Source: Paratractidigestivibacter sp963591565 (GTDB taxonomy: Bacteria > Actinomycetota > Coriobacteriia > Coriobacteriales > Atopobiaceae). From it: a DNA stretch of 9,306 bases. Made by a program: the position numbers and the translations under genes. This document shows positions 1 through 6,384 of this stretch, piece by piece (position 1 is the first letter of the stretch; every line of letters starts with the position of its first letter). The notes below the pieces were generated by a model. The model saw nothing but the letters and a program-made list of their open reading frames with translations, made no database searches and was not told the origin of the DNA. The stretch is taken from positions 1 through 9,306 of the forward strand of contig CAVAUD010000086.1 of the NCBI GenBank assembly GCA_963591565.1, in the 5' to 3' direction.

Positions 1-615
1 CTACTCCGCGACCTTCACCAGGTCGCAGGGGCAGATGTCCTTGGCGGCCACGATCATGCGGGCCACCTCCTCGGGCGACTCCTCGCCGCCGCGCTCGAGC
101 CACAGGTTGATGATGGTCGTCACGTGGCTGGTCGTGAGCGCGCGGGCGTACTCGTAGCTAAACTTGTCGCACTGGATCGAGCCGCCGGTGAGTCGCATGC
201 TCTGGTCAAGAAGCCCGTTGATGATGTTGTTGAGCTTGGCCGCGAACTCCGGGTCGCCGCCCTTGCCCGCGATGGCGGCGACGAACTCGAAGTCGGCGCG
301 CACGAGCTTGAGGCACTTGAGCAGCACGGGGTAGGGGAACATGTCGATCGCGCTGTGGACGTTCTCTGCGTAGTCCTCGGTGATGAGGATGCTCTTCATC
401 TGGTCGATCAGCTCGTCCTCGAGCGTCTGCAGAAGGTCGAACTTGTCGATGTAGTGCAGGTAGAAGGTGCCGCGGTTAATCTCTGCGTGGCGCGTGATGT
501 CGCTGACCGTGAGGGCGTCGAAGCCCTTGGTCACGATAAGCCCGGTCAAGGCGTGCTTGATGCGAGCACGGGTCTGGGTGTTGCGAATCTGCTGAGAACC
601 GGCGACCTTAGTCAT
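1..615 (-). CDS. TetR/AcrR family transcriptional repressor
   Basis: This 204-residue protein is a complete TetR-type DNA-binding regulator. The N-terminal three-helix domain spans about residues 15-62. Its helix-turn-helix lies near 36-55, with the family-typical run T36-V-S-D-I-T, then N47-R-G-T-F-Y-L-H-Y and a following K58-F-D-L-L. The rest (about 70-200) is a helical ligand-binding and dimerisation domain; its middle, with F-E-F-V and G-D-P-E-F, resembles the C-terminal domain of DhaS-like TetR regulators (from memory, not searched). The ATG at 613-615 is preceded by AAAGAGG (624-630, reverse strand) at 8-base spacing, and the TAG stop occupies the first three bases of the window. It is divergent from the ABC operon and shares a 204-bp spacer containing two related palindromes, so autoregulation and repression of the transporter are likely (inference). 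The inducing ligand is unknown, although it may be a substrate of the transporter. Confidence 0.92.
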   Translation of the reverse strand: MTKVAGSQQIRNTQTRARIKHALTGLIVTKGFDALTVSDITRHAEINRGTFYLHYIDKFDLLQTLEDELIDQMKSILITEDYAENVHSAIDMFPYPVLLKCLKLVRADFEFVAAIAGKGGDPEFAAKLNNIINGLLDQSMRLTGGSIQCDKFSYEYARALTTSHVTTIINLWLERGGEESPEEVARMIVAAKDICPCDLVKVAE

Positions 616-648
616 TTCACACGCCTCTTTACCTGGGGTTTTGTCCTT

Positions 649-669
649 AAATCAACAGGTTGTTGATTT
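649..669. promoter_or_regulatory. Probable TetR operator 1 (perfect palindrome)
   Basis: This is a perfect inverted repeat with 9-bp arms: AAATCAACA (649-657), spacer GGT, then TGTTGATTT (661-669). Size, symmetry and position in the divergent spacer fit a TetR-dimer operator. It lies 34 bp upstream of the repressor start codon and has a second, degenerate copy at 717-737, matching at 17 of 21 positions. Binding by this repressor is inferred from proximity. Confidence 0.68.
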
Positions 670-675
670 TTGATT

Positions 676-704
676 AGTGTCATTTTCACACTCAAGGGTA
701 GAAT
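676..704 (+). promoter_or_regulatory. Candidate promoter of the ABC operon
   Basis: The hexamer TAGAAT at 699-704 matches the -10 consensus at 5 of 6 positions and sits between the two palindromes. The -35 side is poor: AGTGTC at 676-681 has 17-bp spacing but little consensus match. With this -10, transcription would start near 711, just ahead of operator 2, a sensible repressor position. The call rests mainly on the -10 box and location. Confidence 0.3.
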
Positions 705-710
705 CGTCAA
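682..710 (-). promoter_or_regulatory. Candidate promoter of the TetR gene
   Basis: On the minus strand, TTGACG (complement of 705-710) is followed after 17 bp by GAAAAT (complement of 682-687). These match the -35 consensus at 5 of 6 and the -10 consensus at 4 of 6. Operator 1 would lie just downstream of the start, fitting autorepression. An alternative -35, TTGACT (complement of 718-723), has a weaker partner, TACCCT. Confidence 0.32.
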
Positions 711-716
711 CGTAAA

Positions 717-737
717 TAGTCAACACGTTGTTCATTT
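717..737. promoter_or_regulatory. Probable TetR operator 2 (degenerate copy)
   Basis: This site has GTCAACA (719-725), spacer CGT, then TGTTCAT (729-735). It keeps the 3-bp spacing and the TCAACA/TGTT core of operator 1, and its left arm differs from a perfect palindrome at the outer positions. Centre-to-centre distance from operator 1 is 68 bp, about 6.5 helical turns. A further half-site, GTCAACGT, occurs at 706-713. The site would cover the transcription start of the ABC operon if the -10 candidate at 699-704 is used. Confidence 0.55.
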
Positions 738-784
738 AAGCACTTAAGCAACAACGACGGCGAGAAGAACCCGGGTTTCTCGCC
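726..784 (+). promoter_or_regulatory. Two consecutive stem-loops in the ABC operon leader
   Basis: The first hairpin pairs CGTTGTT (726-732) with AACAACG (750-756) and contains an inner TTAA/TTAA stem. The second pairs GGCGAGAA (759-766) with TTCTCGCC (777-784), 8 bp plus a possible G-U closing pair, around a 10-base loop. Neither is followed by a T-run, so they are not ordinary terminators. The second ends 17 bases before the GAAAGG ribosome binding site (802-807). If transcription starts near 711, both lie in the 5' leader and could affect mRNA stability or expression. The first overlaps operator 2, so part of its symmetry may instead be protein-binding symmetry. Confidence 0.4.
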
Positions 785-819
785 ACAGACTCCCCAAACA
801 TGAAAGGCAAGCAAAAGCC

Positions 820-1521
820 ATGTCCTATATCGAAGTGGTCCACGAGACCAAGCGCTACGTCAGCGGCTCGACCGAGATCCTGGCCAACAACGACGTCAAC
901 TTCACCTGCGAGAAGGGCGAGCTCGTCGTCATCCTGGGTTCCTCGGGCGCCGGCAAGTCCACGCTGCTCAACATCCTGGGCGGCATGGACACGGCCAGCG
1001 AGGGCCAGGTCATCATCGACGGCAACGACATCGCCTCCTACAACTCCCACCAGCTCACCGACTACCGCCGCACCGACGTGGGCTTCGTCTTCCAGTTCTA
1101 CAACCTGGTGAGCAACCTCACGGCCAAGGAGAACGTCGAGCTGGCCTCGCAGATCGTCTCGAACGCGGCCGACCCCGAGCGTGTCCTGGCGGCCGTTGGC
1201 CTGGCGGACCGCATGGCCAACTTCCCGGCCCAGCTCTCGGGCGGCGAGCAGCAGCGCGTCGCGATCGCGCGCGCCGTCGCCAAGAACCCCAAGATCCTTC
1301 TGTGCGACGAGCCCACGGGCGCCCTCGACTACCGCACGGGCAAGCAGGTCCTGGGCATCCTCGAGGACATGTGCCGCAAGCAGGGCGCGACGGTCATCAT
1401 CGTCACGCACAACGCCGCGATCGCGCCGATCGCAGACCGAGTGATCCGCATGCACGACGCGCGCGTCTCGTCCATCGACCTGAACCCGGCGCCGACGCCC
1501 ATCGCGAACATCGAGTGGTAG
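820..1521 (+). CDS. ABC transporter ATP-binding protein (LolD/MacB type)
   Basis: This 233-residue ATPase powers the permease encoded 12 bp downstream, working at the inner face of the membrane. All nucleotide-binding motifs are intact: Walker A GSSGAGKST (40-48), Q-loop glutamine Q92 in F-V-F-Q-F-Y-N-L, signature LSGGE (139-143), Walker B I-L-L-C-D-E (159-164) with catalytic E164, D-loop G-A-L-D (167-170) and switch histidine H197. The F-Q-F-Y-N-L Q-loop and short single-domain length are typical of the LolD/MacB/SalX group that pairs with FtsX-like permeases. The ATG at 820 is preceded by GAAAGG (802-807) at a rather long 12-base spacing; an ATG at 800 is in another frame. These systems usually move amphipathic compounds, peptides or lipids, or transmit force across the membrane; which applies here cannot be read from the ATPase. 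Confidence 0.95.
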   Translation: MSYIEVVHETKRYVSGSTEILANNDVNFTCEKGELVVILGSSGAGKSTLLNILGGMDTASEGQVIIDGNDIASYNSHQLTDYRRTDVGFVFQFYNLVSNLTAKENVELASQIVSNAADPERVLAAVGLADRMANFPAQLSGGEQQRVAIARAVAKNPKILLCDEPTGALDYRTGKQVLGILEDMCRKQGATVIIVTHNAAIAPIADRVIRMHDARVSSIDLNPAPTPIANIEW

Positions 1522-1533
1522 GGGCGAGACACC

Positions 1534-4500
1534 ATGGCGAGAAAACAGCGAAAGACGGCCCTGTGGAAGGACGTGCGCCGCTCCATCGCGCACTCCAAGG
1601 GGCGCTTCATCTCTATCGTTTTGCTTATGGCGCTGGGCTCGTTTGCCCTGGTGGGCCTGTTTGTCGCGGGTCCCGATATGCGCGCGACCGGCACGGCGTA
1701 CTTCAACGAGTACCAGCTGGCCGACCTCACCGTCGTGAGCGACTACGGCCTTGACGCCGACGACGTGGCCGCGATCGACAAGACGAGCGGCACGACGGCT
1801 GTCGAGTACGGCTACTTCAAGGACGTGACCGTGGACGGCTCGACCGACGCGCTGCGCATCATGAGCGTGCCCGACCAGGTCTCGCAGCTCGAGCTGGTGG
1901 ACGGCCGCATGCCCACCGCGACCGGCGAGATCGCGGTCGACACCAACGTGGGCGAGCAGTACGCGATCGGCTCGACCATCACGGTAAGCGAGAAGGCCAA
2001 CGTGCTCAACGACAAGACCTGCCTGCGCGACACGACCTACACCGTGGTGGGCCACGTCCACACGCCCGAGATCATCTCGATCGTGAACATGGGCCAGTCC
2101 ACGGCGGGCACGGGCTCGCTCAAGGGCTACGGCGCCGTGGTGGCAGGCGAGTTCGACTCCGACGTCTACATGACGGCCCGCCTGACCTTTGACGACACGG
2201 CCGAGAAGGACCCCTACTCCAACGAGTACCGCGACCTGGTGGCCGCCCACAAGGCCGAGGTGGAGGAGAACACCTCTGGGCGCGCCGCGGGGCGCCTGGC
2301 AACCGTGAGGGCCGACGCCCAGGCCTCGATCGACGAGGGCCAGGCCGAGGTCGACGACGCGAAGCAGCAGCTGGCGGACGCCAAGGCCACGCTCGACGAC
2401 GCGGCGACCCAGATCGCCGACGCGCACCAGACGATCGCCGACTCCGAGGCCACGCTGGCGGACGCCCAGCAGCAGCTGGAGGACGGCCAGGAGACGCTCG
2501 ACTCCACGTGGGGGCAGCTCGCCGCGGCGAAGCTGCAGCTCGACGAGGCGGCCGACACGCTGGCGAGCAGCCGGCAGAAGCTGGCCGACGGCCGCCAAGC
2601 GCTTGACGAGGGCGCCGACGCCCTGGCCGCCGCGCGTTCCCAGTACAACGAGAAGGCCCAGGAGCTGGCCGAGGTTCAGGCGGCGCTTGCCGAGGCCAAG
2701 GCGACCCTCGACGCCAACCAGGCCGCCTATGACGAGGGGACCGCGAAGCTCGAGGCGTCTCGCGCAGCCTACGAGGGCGCGAAGGCCCAGCTCGAGACCC
2801 TGCAGGGGCAGCTTACCCAGGTCGAGCAGGCCATCGCGCTCTACGAGGCGGCCGTCGCCGCCGACCCGACGAACGTCGAGGCCCAGAAGGCGCTGGCCCA
2901 GTACAAGGGCATGAAGGCCCAGCTCGAGGACGGTATCGCCCAGTGCGAGGAGGGCATCGCGACCTTCGAGGCCAACGAGCAGGCCCTTCTCGCCGCCAAG
3001 GAACAGCTGGACGCCGCATGGGCCGCATACAACGAGAAGGCCGCCGCGGCCGAGCAGGGACAGGCAAGCCTTGCCGCCGCTAAGGCGCAGATCGACGAGT
3101 CGGCCGCCCTTCTCGCCGCCAAGCAGACCGAGTACGACCAGGGAACGGCCGCCTATGAGGATGGCCTGGCGACCTACAACGCCGGCCGCGCCTCCTACTA
3201 CGAGAACCTGGCAACCTGGGAAGAGGCCCAGGAGACCCTGATGGCCAAGTACGGCGAGTACGACGACGGCGTCGCCAAGCTCGCCGAGGCCAAAGAGACC
3301 CTGGCCGAGAAGGAGTCCGAGTACGCCGACGGCCTGGCCGAGTACAACGACGCCCTGCCCGAGGCCCAGCAAAAGATCGCCGACGGCGAGGCCGACCTTG
3401 CGACCGCCCGCGACAAGCTGGCCCGTCTCGCCATGCCCGACTTCAGCGTGAGCAGCCGCCGCGAGGCCCTGGGGTCTGACGCCTACCGCACCTACAGCTC
3501 GGTCGCGCAGATCATCGACTCGCTGGCGCGCGTGTTCCCCGTCCTGCTTTACCTGGTCGCGGCCTTCGTCACGCTGTCGACGATGACGCGCATGGTCGAC
3601 GAGGAGCGCATCAACTCCGGCACATTGAAGGCCCTGGGCTACCGCGACGGCGACGTCGCGCTGAAGTTCGTGCTGTACGGTTCGCTTGCCGGCGGCATCG
3701 GTGCCGTGATCGGCATCGTCTTGGGCCACACCTTGCTGCCCTACATCTGCTACAGCGCCTACGGGGCCAAGTTCACCCTGCCGCCGATCAAGCTGTGCTT
3801 CTACCCGGTGATCACGCTGGTCGCGCTGGTGCTGGCGGGCCTGTGCTCGGTGCTGCCGGCGGCCCTGGCGGTGCGCCATGAGCTTGGCGAGAAGCCCGCG
3901 GCGCTGCTTCTGCCCAAGCCTCCCGCGGGCGGCTCGAAGATCCTGCTCGAGCACATCAAGCCCCTGTGGAGCCGCATGAGCTTCACGCACAAGGTGACGG
4001 CGCGCAACCTCTTTAGGTACAAGCAGCGCATGTTCATGACCATCCTGGGCGTCGCGGGCGCGGTGAGCATGCTGGTCGCGGGCTTCGGCGTGCAGCACTC
4101 CATCCAGGTCATGGCCGAGAAGCAGTTCGGCGTCATCTTGAAGTACGACATGATCGTGGCGCAGACCTCGACGGCGACGGACGACCAGCTGGCCGAGATG
4201 GACGAGCTTCTCGCCGGCGACGCGGTGGCCTCGCAGGTGCCGCTGCACTACGAGTCGGTGAGCCTGGTGGCCGGCGACAACGGCGACACGCAGGACATCA
4301 CCCTGCTCGTGCCGCAGGACGACGGTGACCTGGACGAGTACCTTGACCTGCACGACCGCAAGAGCGGCGAGCAGCTGACGCTTGACGGCGAGGGCGCCGT
4401 GATCAGCGAGCGCCTGGCGAGCCTCATGGGCGTGGGCGTCGGCGACACGGTGAGCTTCACCGCCTCGGACGGCACCGAGCGCCAGGTCAAGGTGACCGGC

Positions 4501-5124
4501 GTCTGCGAGATGTACATGGGCCACTTCATGGTCATGAGCCACGAGGCCTACGAGGGGGTCTACGGGCGCGACTTCGAGGCCAACTCCGCGATGGTTCGCC
4601 TCGCCGACTCCAGCCTGGAGTCCGTCGAGAGGCACGCGACCGAGTTCATGCAGCTCACGGCCGTGAAGTCCGTGGTCCAGAACACGGCTTTGCAGTCGCA
4701 GGTCGACACCGTCGTGGTCTCGCTCAACAAGATCATGGGCATCCTCATCCTGGTGGCGGGCATGCTGGCGGTCGTCATCATGTACAACCTCACGAACCTC
4801 AACGTCTCTGAGCGCATGCGCGAGCTGTCGACGATCAAGGTCCTGGGCTTCCACTCCAACGAGACCACGATGTACATCTATCGCGAGACGATCCTGCTCA
4901 CGGCGCTGGGCCTGCTCGCGGGCTATGTGATGGGCGTGGCGCTGCACGAGTACATCCTGAACGTCGTGCCGCCCGACAACGTCATGTTCAACCCCGAGGT
5001 GGCGCCGATCGAGTTCATCGTGCCGCTGCTGGTCATTGGCGCGATCACCGTGGTGCTGTACTTCGTCGAGCTGCGTCGCCTGTCGACGGTCGACATGCTC
5101 GAGGCCCTGAAGTCCGTGGAGTAG
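1534..5124 (+). CDS. FtsX-like ABC permease with giant extracytoplasmic coiled-coil hairpin
   Basis: This 1196-residue membrane protein is the permease partner of the upstream ATPase. It appears to have eight transmembrane helices in two FtsX/MacB-type modules: TM1 about 25-45, ectodomain 1, TM2 667-687, TM3 712-735, TM4 757-780; then TM5 834-855, ectodomain 2 (about 856-1060), TM6 1066-1087, TM7 1119-1140, TM8 1160-1181. The same signature follows TM2 and TM6: E-R-I-N-S-G-T-L-K-A-L-G-Y (691-703) and E-R-M-R-E-L-S-T-I-K-V-L-G-F (1093-1106), showing internal duplication, so one chain may supply both halves of the transporter. Ectodomain 1 carries an unusual heptad coiled coil (about 266-610). 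The ATG at 1534 follows AGGGGCG at 1520-1526. It is probably under TetR control with the ATPase. The family is clear (SalY/COG0577-like, from memory); the substrate is unknown. Export or cell-envelope action is more likely than uptake, as no binding protein is present. Confidence 0.94.
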   Translation: MARKQRKTALWKDVRRSIAHSKGRFISIVLLMALGSFALVGLFVAGPDMRATGTAYFNEYQLADLTVVSDYGLDADDVAAIDKTSGTTAVEYGYFKDVTVDGSTDALRIMSVPDQVSQLELVDGRMPTATGEIAVDTNVGEQYAIGSTITVSEKANVLNDKTCLRDTTYTVVGHVHTPEIISIVNMGQSTAGTGSLKGYGAVVAGEFDSDVYMTARLTFDDTAEKDPYSNEYRDLVAAHKAEVEENTSGRAAGRLATVRADAQASIDEGQAEVDDAKQQLADAKATLDDAATQIADAHQTIADSEATLADAQQQLEDGQETLDSTWGQLAAAKLQLDEAADTLASSRQKLADGRQALDEGADALAAARSQYNEKAQELAEVQAALAEAKATLDANQAAYDEGTAKLEASRAAYEGAKAQLETLQGQLTQVEQAIALYEAAVAADPTNVEAQKALAQYKGMKAQLEDGIAQCEEGIATFEANEQALLAAKEQLDAAWAAYNEKAAAAEQGQASLAAAKAQIDESAALLAAKQTEYDQGTAAYEDGLATYNAGRASYYENLATWEEAQETLMAKYGEYDDGVAKLAEAKETLAEKESEYADGLAEYNDALPEAQQKIADGEADLATARDKLARLAMPDFSVSSRREALGSDAYRTYSSVAQIIDSLARVFPVLLYLVAAFVTLSTMTRMVDEERINSGTLKALGYRDGDVALKFVLYGSLAGGIGAVIGIVLGHTLLPYICYSAYGAKFTLPPIKLCFYPVITLVALVLAGLCSVLPAALAVRHELGEKPAALLLPKPPAGGSKILLEHIKPLWSRMSFTHKVTARNLFRYKQRMFMTILGVAGAVSMLVAGFGVQHSIQVMAEKQFGVILKYDMIVAQTSTATDDQLAEMDELLAGDAVASQVPLHYESVSLVAGDNGDTQDITLLVPQDDGDLDEYLDLHDRKSGEQLTLDGEGAVISERLASLMGVGVGDTVSFTASDGTERQVKVTGVCEMYMGHFMVMSHEAYEGVYGRDFEANSAMVRLADSSLESVERHATEFMQLTAVKSVVQNTALQSQVDTVVVSLNKIMGILILVAGMLAVVIMYNLTNLNVSERMRELSTIKVLGFHSNETTMYIYRETILLTALGLLAGYVMGVALHEYILNVVPPDNVMFNPEVAPIEFIVPLLVIGAITVVLYFVELRRLSTVDMLEALKSVE
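2329..3363 (+). other. Coiled-coil hairpin region inside the permease
   Basis: This stretch encodes permease residues 266-610. From I266 to A440 there are 25 consecutive 7-residue units with a large hydrophobic residue (L, I, V or Y) at position 1 and usually Ala, Gly or Ser at position 4, such as LADAKAT and LDEGADA. The only proline between 266 and 608 is P445 in the turn A-A-D-P-T-N. From 450 to 610 about 23 heptads run back, many with Tyr or Trp at position 1 (Y534, Y541, Y548, Y555, W562). Two equal arms around one turn predict an antiparallel hairpin. At 0.15 nm rise per residue, each arm would be about 25 nm. It lies in ectodomain 1, so outside the membrane. Confidence 0.85.
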
Positions 5125-5166
5125 CGCGGGCGCGGGCGGGACTTCGGTTTCATAGCTTTGGCGACT

Positions 5167-5202
5167 CGGCGGAGGGCTCTTACGGGCCCTCCGCCGCTTT
5201 TT
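5167..5202 (+). terminator. Intrinsic terminator of the ABC operon
   Basis: A perfect 11-bp GC-rich stem, CGGCGGAGGGC (5167-5177) with its complement GCCCTCCGCCG (5186-5196), encloses an 8-base loop and is followed by C and TTTTT (5198-5202). It lies 42 bp after the permease stop codon and separates the transport operon from the following operon. The rest of the spacer (5203-5343) holds a short GCGGC/GCCGC hairpin (5248-5260) and no promoter I can assign with confidence; TATCGT at 5281-5286 is only a weak -10 candidate. Confidence 0.88.
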
Positions 5203-5343
5203 GTCCTTGGGAAGGGCGAGGGCTTGAGCTTTTTTGGCGCGGATGGGGCGGCGGAGCCGCGCGGGAGGGCGGGACGCGGCTATCGTTGATGGACCCACCC
5301 GTCATATCTGCGCCCGCGCGGCGCGCCGAAAGGCTTTGCCTCA

Positions 5344-6375
5344 ATGAAGAAATACCTGCTTGCTTATTCCGATACCTTCGCCACGGCCTTGCTGCTGTGG
5401 CCGCTGGCGTCTCTGGTGCTCACCCTGCCTATCCTGGCGATTCTTTACCGGCGAGACGGACGGCTGCGCTTCTTCTCGGCCGTGGGCGCGTACTTGAGCG
5501 TCCTGTACTTCCTGGGCCTTGTCTGCTTCACGCTCTACCCGTTGCCGACGGGCGAGACGGGGCCGGGCATCACGTACGGCATCGCGCCGCGCACGGACAT
5601 CCTGGGATTCATCGGCGACCTTAGGCGCAACACGAAGTACGCCGTTTTCCAGCTGGGCGCCAACGTGGTGCTGTTCATCCCCTTTGGCTTCATCTTGTGC
5701 CGTGGCCTGGGGACGGGCGTCGTGACGTCGACCCTTTTGGGCGCGGCGACTTCGACCTTGATCGAAACGGCCCAGCTCACGGGCTTGTTTGGGGTCTACC
5801 AATACGCGTACCGCACCTTTGACGTCGACGATATCCTGACCAACACGACGGGCGCCTTGATCGGCTGCCTGGTTGCGCTGGCGCTGGGTCATTTCTTGCC
5901 GAGAAGGACCGACCCGGCCGATCTCGCGGTCACGGCCAAGCCGGGGTTTGTGCGCCGCGCGGTCGCCCTGTGCCTGGACGCGTTTTTCGTCGCGGGCTGC
6001 ACCGGCATCGTCTGGGCGGGCGGCCAGTGGCTCGTGCGCCGCGGATACCTGCAGGCCCTGCCCGCGCACACCGGGTATTACGTGCTGGGGGCCTTCGTCG
6101 TTCTTCTCGAGTTCCTGGTGCCTTTGCTGGGCAACGGCCAGACCCTTGGCGGCTTCATCGTGCGCATGACCTGCGACACCAAGCCGCGGCGCGGGGCCTT
6201 GCGCCTGGCCTTCTACCTGGCCCGTCTCGCCGTCTTTGGGCTGTTGCTGCTCAGCGACCTGGACGTGGTCACGCTCTTCGCGTGCGCCATGGTCTGGGTC
6301 TTCGCGCGGCAGATGCCGTATGATTTGATTCCCGCGTCGGCCGAGGGCGGCCGCGCGCCGGTTGCGTATCGATAG
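5344..6375 (+). CDS. VanZ-RDD fusion membrane protein
   Basis: This 343-residue integral membrane protein joins two domains. Residues 1-190 match the VanZ family: N107 and P113-F-G in a hydrophobic helix, E141-T-A-Q, R157 and the acidic run D160-V-D-D-I-L-T-N-T-T-G (160-170). Residues 200-325 resemble an RDD domain, with R204-R205 followed by D212 in the first helix, then N-G-Q-T-L-G-G and a basic K-P-R-R-G loop before further helices. About eight or nine hydrophobic segments are visible. VanZ proteins are linked to teicoplanin resistance and lipophilic glycopeptide tolerance; RDD proteins are poorly defined, some being linked to ion transport. A role in envelope homeostasis is inferred. The ATG is preceded by GAAAGG (5328-5333) at 10-base spacing. 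It is the first gene of an operon, 9 bp before coaE. No resistance claim can be made from sequence alone. Confidence 0.85.
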   Translation: MKKYLLAYSDTFATALLLWPLASLVLTLPILAILYRRDGRLRFFSAVGAYLSVLYFLGLVCFTLYPLPTGETGPGITYGIAPRTDILGFIGDLRRNTKYAVFQLGANVVLFIPFGFILCRGLGTGVVTSTLLGAATSTLIETAQLTGLFGVYQYAYRTFDVDDILTNTTGALIGCLVALALGHFLPRRTDPADLAVTAKPGFVRRAVALCLDAFFVAGCTGIVWAGGQWLVRRGYLQALPAHTGYYVLGAFVVLLEFLVPLLGNGQTLGGFIVRMTCDTKPRRGALRLAFYLARLAVFGLLLLSDLDVVTLFACAMVWVFARQMPYDLIPASAEGGRAPVAYR

Positions 6376-6384
6376 GGGGGCGCC

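Noticed and set aside
800..1111. An ATG at 800 opening a 103-codon frame ahead of the ATPase gene, considered as a leader peptide
   Set aside because: It has no ribosome site of its own, runs out of frame through the ATPase gene and yields Ser/Arg/Pro-rich shadow sequence.
2329..3363. The 21-bp periodic coiled-coil DNA considered as a tandem repeat array or CRISPR-like element
   Set aside because: The period comes from protein heptads; units differ strongly at the nucleotide level and there are no conserved repeats separated by spacers.
820..5124. The TetR-ABC cassette considered as a dedicated antibiotic-resistance or lantibiotic-immunity system
   Set aside because: No biosynthetic, two-component or peptidase genes are beside it. 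The architecture supports a regulated envelope transporter, but nothing in the sequence names a drug or peptide.
736..5298. A 1520-codon open frame on the minus strand opposite the ABC operon
   Set aside because: It lies antisense to two genes with intact motifs. Its translation is dominated by His, Arg, Asp, Val, Leu and Gly without domain structure, as expected when high GC at third positions removes stop codons from the opposite strand. The heptad-coded region exaggerates the effect.
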